DNA of 46,003 nt, taken from NCBI GenBank assembly GCA_020436125.1, contig JAGQYK010000023.1, positions 1 to 46,003 on the forward strand, in the 5' to 3' direction. Below the pieces are notes generated by a model. It had not been told where the DNA came from. It worked only from the letters and a program-made list of their open reading frames with translations, and ran no database searches. This stretch comes from Cyclobacteriaceae bacterium. Lineage in GTDB: Bacteria > Bacteroidota > Bacteroidia > Cytophagales > Cyclobacteriaceae. This document shows positions 25,520-34,700 of the stretch, piece after piece. The position numbers and the translations under genes are program-made. Positions within the stretch are counted from its first letter, which is position 1. Every line of letters starts with the position of its first letter.

Positions 25520-26218
25520 TTAGTCGAATAAGGTAAGATTTCCGAATTGATCAGCAGGAGCTGTAGGGAGAAAAAGTGTTGACTCATTGGCGGACAGCAA
25601 ATTTATTCTTGGAGATACGGTGTAGGATTCCAACTCTATTGAGTTTTCAATATGGAATATGCGGAGCAATTCATTTTCAGTTGCGTCCTTATTTAGCCAA
25701 GCGTTTCTCGTTTCTTTATTGAGTATAAAGGGCATCCTTTCATTGACTGGCAGTACTTGCTTGTTGGACTGAGTTGTAATCACGCTAAAAGTGTGATGTG
25801 TTTCTTCCTGCTCATCTTCAAACTCTTCCCACAATCCCGCCAAAGCCAAAAGATCTTTTTTCTTATGAAAGAACCGATACGGAATAGCTGATTTCTTTCC
25901 AATTTTCTTCCAACAATAGAATCCATCAATAGGAATGACGCAGCGAAAACGCATCATCTTTTTTCTTAAAGCGGGTTTGTCTTTTATGGTCTCCGCTCTG
26001 ATATTGATGAGTTTCTCACTGATGTTTTTGTCTTTTATCCATTGTGGGATAGCTCCCCAATAAAAAAAGGAGACACCTTCCGGAGTATGATGAGTAATGA
26101 CAGGGAGCAGATGCGTAGGACCCGCGTTGTAGTACTTCTTATAATGTGAAGGTACATCCACTGAAAAGTGATCGGCAAGTTGTTGTGATGTGGCCGCAAT
26201 AGAATAACGATCAAACAT
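25520..26218 (-). CDS. SRAP/HMCES-family protein with all catalytic residues replaced
   Basis: A 232-residue SRAP (YedK/HMCES) protein. Active members crosslink abasic single-stranded DNA through Cys2, aided by a Glu (DGFYEW) and a His (HxRMP). Here the start reads MFDRYS, so residue 2 is Phe; the Glu motif reads DGFYCWKK with Cys102 in place of Glu; and the His position reads VNERMPFIL with Asn159. The DNA-contact Asn72 (INIRAET) and the C-terminal PADQFGNLTLFD are kept. The fold is clear and the changes are in an intact frame, so I infer a binding-only or altered-chemistry protein. It overlaps the hydrolase gene by 8 bp. Confidence 0.87.
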   Translation of the reverse strand: MFDRYSIAATSQQLADHFSVDVPSHYKKYYNAGPTHLLPVITHHTPEGVSFFYWGAIPQWIKDKNISEKLINIRAETIKDKPALRKKMMRFRCVIPIDGFYCWKKIGKKSAIPYRFFHKKKDLLALAGLWEEFEDEQEETHHTFSVITTQSNKQVLPVNERMPFILNKETRNAWLNKDATENELLRIFHIENSIELESYTVSPRINLLSANESTLFLPTAPADQFGNLTLFD

Positions 26219-27164
26219 TTTTATTGTGTATAAAATCTAATGCCCTTAATTCGGACCAATATAGTCCATTTTGATTGAAAAGGGCAAAGCCAACATGGCC
26301 ACCATACCTGGGGTTTTCGAATTGAACCAAGGGATTTTTAAAAAGCTCAGGGCGACCATGGGTTGAAGGAGAAAGGAAGGGATCATTTTGAGCATTAACA
26401 ATAAGTGTTGGTATTTTTATTTTGCCAATAAAATGTATGGAACTACACTTTTCATAATACTCAATGGCATTGGAAAAATAATGAAGAGGTGCAGTATATT
26501 CATCGTCAAATTGGATTAGCGTTTTAATTTTATCTATTCCACTAATGTCCAGCTCGGGTTTTAAAAGGGCTTTGTCAATCACTTTCTTTTTAAGACTCTT
26601 GATAAATCGTTGGCTGTAGATGCCATATTTTGATATCGTTTCACAGCTAGCATAGAGATCTAGTGGCACAGAAAAGGTGACACATTTACCAATACACTTA
26701 TTCAGCGTTTCTCCTTGCTCTCCCAGGTACTTCAGGGTAAGGTTACCGCCCAGGCTAAATCCAATCATTGAGATGGATTGGTATTCTGTTGTGTTAATGG
26801 CGTGCTGCACTACTACATCCAGATCATCCGTAGCGCCACTGTGGTAAAACCGTAACTGTCTGTTCATCTCTTCACTACAGCCGCGGTAATTCCACGTAAG
26901 TACATCGTACCCCTGATTGTAGAAAGCTTTAGCCATCCCTTTCATATAGGCTCGCTGTGTGTTTCCCTCCAGTCCGTGAGAAATGATTACCAACTGCGAA
27001 GAATTTTGTTTGAGCCAGTCCAAGTCTAGAAAGTCATCGTCTGGGGTTGAAATTCTTTCACGTTCATAATTCACATCCGCTACCTTCCTTAAGAGAGCGG
27101 GATAAATGGTTTCCATGTGATTGGTGAAAAGAAGGCGAGGAGGAGTGTACTTTGACAAGGACAT
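26211..27164 (-). CDS. YheT-like alpha/beta hydrolase
   Basis: A 317-residue alpha/beta hydrolase of the YheT/YMR210w type. The oxyanion region SHGLEGNTQR (about 62-71), nucleophile Ser137 in GFSLGGN, Asp261 in NAQNDPF and His290 in YGGHVGF form the expected triad. Family members act on lipids or esters; the substrate is unknown. It is 10 bp after the DinB-like gene and overlaps the SRAP gene by 8 bp. Confidence 0.9.
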   Translation of the reverse strand: MSLSKYTPPRLLFTNHMETIYPALLRKVADVNYERERISTPDDDFLDLDWLKQNSSQLVIISHGLEGNTQRAYMKGMAKAFYNQGYDVLTWNYRGCSEEMNRQLRFYHSGATDDLDVVVQHAINTTEYQSISMIGFSLGGNLTLKYLGEQGETLNKCIGKCVTFSVPLDLYASCETISKYGIYSQRFIKSLKKKVIDKALLKPELDISGIDKIKTLIQFDDEYTAPLHYFSNAIEYYEKCSSIHFIGKIKIPTLIVNAQNDPFLSPSTHGRPELFKNPLVQFENPRYGGHVGFALFNQNGLYWSELRALDFIHNKNV

Positions 27165-27174
27165 TATCGACTTG

Positions 27175-27708
27175 TTAACTCCATCCCATTCTTTGCTTTA
27201 GCGATGTGATATGAGCAAGATGATGATTGCTGTGCCACGAATAGATGGCAATCATTTTCATCAGGGATTGATTCTTTTTGGTTTCAGGATGAGTGAATGC
27301 TCTGTTTAAATCCTTTTCAGATAAGCCACGGATTAGTGCGACCCACTTAAGGTGTAAGCTTTTTAATAATGCGAGAGAAATCTGGGGGTCCAATTTTGTT
27401 TCCGAAGTTTCAGCCCAAGCCTTTTCATCGTATGCTTTAATAAGTGGTGTACTCTCTGTTAGTGCCCACTTCATTCTGATGTAAGCGTTCATATGGCTGT
27501 CGGCCAAATGATGAATTACCTGGCGAATGGTCCAGCCACCGTCACGGTAGGGTGTATCCAATTGCTCGTTGGTCATTCCATCAACTTCTTTTACAATACG
27601 GTCAGGAAGGAGCGCTATTTCTTCGATAAGGGCATCAAGCTCTTCTTTTTGATAAGTGTCTTTGCCCTTGAAGGCACCGATGGGGTAACGATCATCTGAA
27701 CTATTCAT
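27175..27708 (-). CDS. DinB/YfiT-like metal-dependent protein
   Basis: A 177-residue four-helix DinB-superfamily protein close to YfiT/BstA. The N-terminal YPIGAF..Y region and the metal-ligand pattern His67 (HHLADSH) with His159 and His163 (WHSNHHLAHI) are intact. YfiT-type proteins include thiol transferases that use bacillithiol, but many have unknown substrates. The start overlaps the end of the TerC gene by 8 bp. Confidence 0.88.
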   Translation of the reverse strand: MNSSDDRYPIGAFKGKDTYQKEELDALIEEIALLPDRIVKEVDGMTNEQLDTPYRDGGWTIRQVIHHLADSHMNAYIRMKWALTESTPLIKAYDEKAWAETSETKLDPQISLALLKSLHLKWVALIRGLSEKDLNRAFTHPETKKNQSLMKMIAIYSWHSNHHLAHITSLKQRMGWS

Positions 27709-28510
27709 CTTTAATAGCCGATTTTAAATCTTCTTCGCTATAGTGTTTGTGTAATTTTACAGGTGTAGCATTCTTATTTCTTTTCTTTCTTACGCGGATG
27801 TTGGTAAACTCTATCAGCAGGGAGAACGCAACTGCGAAATAGATGTATCCTTTGGGTATCTCTTCATGTAACGCCTCCAGAAACAATGTAAAGCCGATAA
27901 GAATTAGAAATCCAAGAGCAAGAACTTCCATGGAAGGATGTTCTTTGATAAACCGACTAATACGACCGGAAAAAATCATCATAACTATGATGGATACTAT
28001 CACAGCGATAATCATAATGCTGACATGATCTACTACACCGATAGCAGTAAGAATGGAATCGAAGGAAAATATAATGTCTAATAAAATAATCTGAACGACA
28101 GTACCAGATAAAGTGACTGCTGCTTTTTTAAATCCGTCATCTTCTTCTTCATCTCCTTCCATCTCATGATTGATTTCCATGGTACTTTTTGCAATAAGGA
28201 AAAGTCCACCAAAGCCAAGAATGAGATCCCTCCCGCTAAAGGCTACCTTATGAGAGATCACCCAATTGGCTGGTACAGTAAATAAAGGTTCAGTGAAGCT
28301 GATAATCCAGGTTATACCTAATAAGAACAAGATTCTCACACCCATGGCTAACAATAACCCAATATTGCGCGCTTTTCTTCTTTGCTGCTCATTGGGAAGT
28401 TTGTTGGACACAATAGAAATAAAAATAATGTTGTCAATCCCGAGGATTATTTCCAGAAAGCAAAGGGTAAGGAGGGCTATCCAGGTATCAGCTTGAAGGA
28501 ACAAATCCAT
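27701..28510 (-). CDS. TerC-family membrane protein
   Basis: A 269-residue TerC-type integral membrane protein. The family marks ILGIDNIIFISI (about residues 22-33) and ILLDIIFSFDSILTAIG (about 140-156) carry the conserved Asp residues in the membrane. Family members export or handle metal ions, often Mn, or load exported metalloenzymes. It is the first gene of a four-gene minus-strand run (TerC, YfiT-like, YheT-like, SRAP) with short overlaps. Confidence 0.9.
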   Translation of the reverse strand: MDLFLQADTWIALLTLCFLEIILGIDNIIFISIVSNKLPNEQQRRKARNIGLLLAMGVRILFLLGITWIISFTEPLFTVPANWVISHKVAFSGRDLILGFGGLFLIAKSTMEINHEMEGDEEEDDGFKKAAVTLSGTVVQIILLDIIFSFDSILTAIGVVDHVSIMIIAVIVSIIVMMIFSGRISRFIKEHPSMEVLALGFLILIGFTLFLEALHEEIPKGYIYFAVAFSLLIEFTNIRVRKKRNKNATPVKLHKHYSEEDLKSAIKDE

Positions 28511-28690
28511 GCGTTAGGCGATTTTTTTGATAGGAAATTCATCTCCAAATTAAGCAAAGCCCCGAAATTTAGAAAAGGAATAGTGTAAAAGAAAAAGAGC
28601 TTTTAGGGCTAAAAAGCTTGATTAATTGAAAATTTGGATTCTATTATTTTGCCGTGGCTGATCTGTAAAGGGGCGTGCCCAATGAGACAT

Positions 28691-28718
28691 AAAAAAGCCC
28701 CTTGAAAGGGGCTTTTTT
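28691..28718 (-). terminator. Intrinsic terminator of the six-gene minus-strand cluster (bidirectional)
   Basis: A GC-rich stem with A/T arms pairs 28691-28702 with 28707-28718 around a 4-nt loop and has T runs on either strand. It lies 20 bp after the stop of the giant secreted protein gene and ends that transcription unit. The rest of 28511-28737 holds only the upstream region of the TerC gene; I see no gene in it. Confidence 0.92.
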
Positions 28719-28737
28719 ATTCAATGTTAAATGAGTG

Positions 28738-31700
28738 TTACTTGTTGTGAACGACCATCACTTTTCGATAGGTAACGTTTTCTTTTCCATTCTCAATTTG
28801 AAGCAAGTAGATGCCTCCCGGCAAATTGCGGGTGTTGATGGTTTTGGAGTTTTCACCTGCTGGGATCGCATTGTCATAAACAATTTTACCTACGGGGTCG
28901 GCTAGCCGAATGGGTACATCTTGTCTGGCAGACGATGGCAGAAGTATTGTAACCTCCTCATCTGCGGGGTTAGGATAAAAGCTAATAAGATCTCCGTACT
29001 GCTTGTATTCAAGACCTGTTACAATTGGAGGTGTAGGGATACCATCTAAAAGTCCGGCCTGAAGGACTTCTTTTTGACCATTCATTTGCTGCACAAAGAC
29101 CACAACAGCAATTTCATTGGGATCTGCGATGTTGGTTAACTCAGTGGAAACGGTAACCGTTTGCACTCCTCCGTTTGTTATAGCGGTGAGAGGAGTGCCA
29201 GTAGCATCGGGCAGCATTTTTCTAAGGACAAAGGCTTCTGAACCTACCTGCTTTTCAACAATAGCAATTTGGATGGCATATTGTCCGGGGTCAAGGTCAT
29301 CGATTGCAGTAATCTCCGCTTCGATGTTAAATAATTCTGCAGGAGTGGCAGGGGATGATATGGCAATCTCTATGGGAGAAGCTACCAGCGTTCGCGAATC
29401 ATATGCCGGTCCTGCCCATGTTTGTGTAAATGTTCCATCGGATTGCCCATCAATGTAGCCTTGAAATGAATTGGTGACACCATAAAACGCAGCTCTGGCA
29501 TTTGGCGCTGCAGGATTAGATTGGTGCAATGGATCATTCCCTCCAATACTGGTATGGTATTGTATTTTGACTAATTCGTTAAATGACGCACTGTTATTAA
29601 AAGTTTGGAATGAGTTAGAATTGGCAGCTGCTCCTGTGGCGCCTGTGTTTGTAAAATTCTCCGCCAATAAGGTTCTGTTTCTGGATTCAATAGCAAAATC
29701 ATCCATGGCAAATCCGTCTACTCCCGATGGATTATCACCATTGGTGCCAAATACATACCGAATTCTCAATTTACCCTCAGTGCTGTAATCATCAAGACCA
29801 TACTTTGCAGGAACCCAGCCGTTACTTGCTGAAGGTGGTTGAGTATTACCGGACCACCCCTTTTGCTCAATGGTTTGCCCAATCCCACTTAGTTGGGATA
29901 GACCTAAAATTGAATTTCTATTGTACCAATTGAGTCCTTCATTAGTTTCGCCAAGGACAGCCCATGATACACCCCCATCCGTAGAAACCTCCATATAAAC
30001 CCCATCATTAGCAAGGTCTGTATTGTTCCAATAGTCAAACGAAAGTACGGGGCGTTGTACCTGGGTCATATCAAAACAAGGCCCATTAAGAACACTACGC
30101 TCATCATTAAAGTATTGACCAGAAACATTATCATGCGCAAACCAGGCATTGACTCCCTCAGAAGCAGAATTGATAATACTACTTGATGGGGATGTCCACT
30201 GCCAACTAAGGTCTGCTGTGCTGGTGTAACTCTCAGCAGCCCATCCGTGATTTAATTGTTCAAAGCTCTCCCGATAAGGGAAGCTATTAACGTATGGAAG
30301 GACTGAAACAACTTTTGTCTTGGTATCTTCGCAACCTAAATCAGTTACTAGTCTAAGCGAAACGTTGTATGAATTAACGCCAGTAAATTGGTGTGAAGGG
30401 TTTTTTTCACCCGGATTATCTCCAGAAATAATATTGTTACCCCCCGAACTAGGATCACCAAAATCCCACTCCCATAAATCTAATTTCCCAACGGGGAATC
30501 CTGCTCCAGCATCAAATAAGAAATTGGTTGTTTCTCCATCGCACAAGTCCCTGTAGCTGAAATTAGCTTTTGGGACAGGGCCAACTTCAACTGTTTTGGA
30601 AATAGAATTTTGACACCCTAAATCTGAAATTACGGTGAGGCGAATATTATATTCGCGATCTGATGCAAACATATGTTTAGGCTTGCTATATGTGCCGGAA
30701 GTCTGAGGCCCGGTTTCAGTTGATGGAATAATATCAGTTGCAGCAACAGGAGTGCTTGGAATTAATACATTGTCACCATCTCCAAATTGCCATCCCCACT
30801 TTACGATAGATCCACTTGAAATTGTTGATTCAGGAATGGAAGATAGTTCCATTTCTTCCCCTAAACATTGGTTTAATATTGAGAAGTCTGCCGTTGGGGT
30901 AGCATTATACACAACATTAACCTGAGTTGCGGGCCCTTCACAACCACTTTGACTTTGTGTTACATAAAAGTCATCATTTGACGGAACGAGTCCTGTTACC
31001 CCTAGAGGAGATACAGGGCTACCTGGAGCGAAGTTGTTTGTCAGTCCAGCATCTGTATACCATTTTAGACTTGATCCGCTTGCAGTTAAGTTGGGTAGAA
31101 GGTCCCCAACACAAAAATCAGGAGGTTGATTGGCTAGGGGAGCGGGAGGTACTGGATTTACTGGAATTGAAATTACATCGGAAACAATAGGACAAGGATT
31201 AGATGGATTTATTGTGCTTGGAGAATCCGATACTAACTGAATGGTGATATTACCCGAGCTATATTGTGCAGGCGTAGGTTGGTAAAACCTGGAGGTGCTA
31301 AAGGAATTATCAGGAGTGACTTGTGTTACATCAAAGAATTGACCTCCTGCTCCAAAATCATTCCAATTTCCTGTAGAAACGATTCCTGATATTGAAGGTG
31401 GAATATTGAAGGTTAGCATCTCAATGTCATCATTAAAGCAAATCCCACCAACGCCAAAACTACCAGCATCTACTGTGGCGGGTTGGTGGACAACTACAGT
31501 CACTGGCGTTAGTGGCCCCTCACATCCCGCTATAGTTTGTGAAACCTTAAATGTTGTATTTCCAGTAGTGCTTGGATCCAACTGATTCGGAATTGAAGGT
31601 GTAAATGTTGATGAATTCGGTAAAATTAATGCGTCACTAACATTGTACCAGTTATAGGTAGCACCGCCAATTGCTGTAAAGTTAGGTGCTGTACTAAACT

Positions 31701-34700
31701 GGCAGATGTTTTGAGTGGTCGTGTTGCCTTGAAGATCTACAGTGGGAACTGCATCTGGTGTTGGATTCACAGTGATAACCGTTGAGACTTCATTTGTACA
31801 AGTAGTTGTTTCGTTACGGTATCTAAAATTTATTTGAACATCAACGGGTGTTGTTGAAGAGCCGATACCCAATGCAGGATTAAATTTATATCCTCCGGCA
31901 AATGTTCCCGTAACACCAGGAGCCGGTGTACTTGGGGAACCTACTGCTGAGCTAAAGAACTCATCAAACCCGTTGTTACTAATTGTTGGCGAAGGCACCA
32001 ATGTCAGTGGAACTTCGTTTTCACAAAGGGCAGACGGAAACAGAGCGTTGGTAAAAGAGATGTCTGGTTTCTGATGAACCGTAACCGCAGTTGCAGTCCA
32101 CACAAACGGAGCCCCAGGAGTAGGGCACATATATCTCACTCGATATCCAATATAGGCAGCTCCATAAGTATTGATAGAGTTTGTATGGATTGCACTTCCG
32201 GGATCAAACACATCGTTTGGTGCGGGAATAGGCTGATAAGATGATCCATCCCAATAAACAAAATCTACAAATTCATAGGCAGTTATTGGAGGTGATAAAG
32301 GAAAGGGGGTGCACTGTGTAGTTGGAAAACTTGATGGAGCCAAACCTGTAGAGGGAGCATCATCAATGCAATACTCAGGATTCAGATTTGTGATAATAGT
32401 TGAAAATACCTCGAAAACTTTGTCAACTCTATTTTGACAAAATGGAGACCCAGGCTCTGTATAGATAAATGTTACTACATAATTGTTTCCTGGTGCAAGT
32501 TGACTTGGGTTGAATTTATATTTACCATCATTATCAAGTAATACGCCTGTGCCTGAAAAAACACCAGTTAAGTTTGCGGCATCTGAAATCCTCTTTCCTT
32601 GTAATATTATTGCAGGGCTTGTAATGCTGAATCTTGTTTCATCTGGTTGGATGCTCCCTCCGTTAGTATTGATGAAATCTACCGGTGTTGGTCCATTTGA
32701 CGCACTTAATGTTCCGTGCACATTTCCATCAGAATCATTGTTTCCTTCTTGATATGCATTACCTCCAATTCTATGAATTTCTTGATTGGAAACTGCAGCT
32801 GTTCCGGTGTATCGAACCTCGAGCCCGGATATAATAATAGCATCTGAAGAATTTTCAGCGTTGACAGTATAACTAAATCTTGCGATGGAATTTGTGGGGT
32901 AATTGATGGCGCTTATAGCACTAACATTAGATCCTGTTTCTGTGGGAGTTGGTGTAACGGAAGTATTGAACTCGAACCCAGCGGGTAAAATAAATGAATA
33001 AGTAACACCTGAACCTATTTTGAAGTCTGCGGGATCTGCTTCTGTAATAGTAATGGTATTTAATGTCGTATATGTGCCACCAAAGCAAAAACTCTGATTT
33101 GTTGGACCAGTGATTTGAGCGCCAAGACTTGTTACAGTTATAGGCTCATCTTTATTGGGTAAGCTCCCGCTGTGATTTGCCCTAATCGAATAGTCTCCTG
33201 CTAATGTAAGTTCTAACTGTGACCATGAAACCGACCCTGAGCTAAACGCTCTGGTTAATCCACCAGCATCCGTAGAGGAAAGTGAGCCTGGTCCACTTTG
33301 TTTACTTAACACCACATTGCCTGTTGTATTGAAATCCTGGTTACCTAGATTATCGGTAGCAAGCACTGTTAAACCAAAATCCATAGCTGGGATAATCCCT
33401 GGAGTAATCGCAGTAAACTGCATTTCGCTTGCTACTACATTTATCTTGTTCTTGGCTGGGTCAGTTTGGATAGTCCCTAGTGTAGCTAATCCTGAACCGG
33501 TTGTAGTTGCAATGGCACCTGTAATAGCTGCTGTAATAAATTGGTTGTCAGTAACCGTGGGGGCAAAGGTGACGTACACATCGATAATTTTAGACGAGTT
33601 ATCACCAACAACAATATTGATAGGAGAGAACGTAATCTGGTTGCCAACAATGTTTGCAGCAATGTTCTGCTCAGTTCCGGGTACCAACGTGGTTCCATCA
33701 AATAAGGCTATTGCATTTAAATTAGTAAAGTTTGATAACTGAACTGTAAGAGATGTGATTGTGGTTCCGTGAGAATCTGGATCTGAATCATTAATACTAA
33801 TTCCGAATATTTTTTCACTATTACCCGTTGTTAAGCCAGTCGATGATTGCTTTATATAATCTCCAATATCTAAAAAACCAGGCCCTACCTGTCCATCATA
33901 ATCTACCGTGATGGTAGTTGATTGAGATGAGTTAAAGGAATAATTTGTTCCTGTAGCTGAGCCAGTCTTTACTCCCGCATTTACAGTAAAATTAGCAGTG
34001 CCTATGGATGCTTGAAGTGGAGTGCTTACTGATGTTAGTGAAGGATTAACATTAGCAATTAAGAATAAATTTTTGGTTGAGGTAATATCAATTGGAGAGG
34101 TAGGTGTTATTTGCACCTCAAACGGGGCAACTCCTGTAACATTTATACTCGATGTTGGAACTACAGTGTTGTTTCCAGCTGTACCAAAATCTGTATCCGT
34201 TGAACTAATTAATGAAAAGGAAGACCACTTGCCGGATGGATCACCTGACAACTGAATATTAATAACACTAACTGTTTGAGATCCATTTGATGACAATGAG
34301 AATCCAAATATTCCTCTACCAGAGGTGCCAGCTTCCAGCGGTGAAAGGGCAACATTGTTGGCTCCTGCATTTAATGAAGTAATAGTTGCTGTAAGTGGTG
34401 CAAAGCTATAGTTGGTTCCTGTAGCTGACCCAGCAACTGTACCTGTACCTACAGTGACATTAGTATTAGTTATCGATGCCTGTATATTACCAGTCGCGGC
34501 TGGATCCACGTCCACCACTAGAAAATAATTTGAACTTACCCCAGAGAGTGCTTCAGTTAATCCTGTAATGGCAACCTGAGTAGCGGAAGGAGTAAATGTT
34601 AGTCCGGCAACTGGTGTATTGTTTCCAGATGTAGCAAAATCAGCATCGGTAGATTTAATCAAAGAATAGTTAGAGTACTTTCCAACAGGAGTTGAGCTCA

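Noticed and set aside
28598-28618. Imperfect hairpin upstream of the TerC gene
   Set aside because: The stem has a bulge and a 2-nt loop when fully paired, and no T run suits either neighbour; the clear terminator is at 28691-28718.
33317-33742. 141-codon open frame on the + strand inside the giant gene
   Set aside because: It is antisense to a strongly supported repeat protein, has no start context or recognisable domain, and reflects the Thr/Val-rich codon pattern of the opposite strand.
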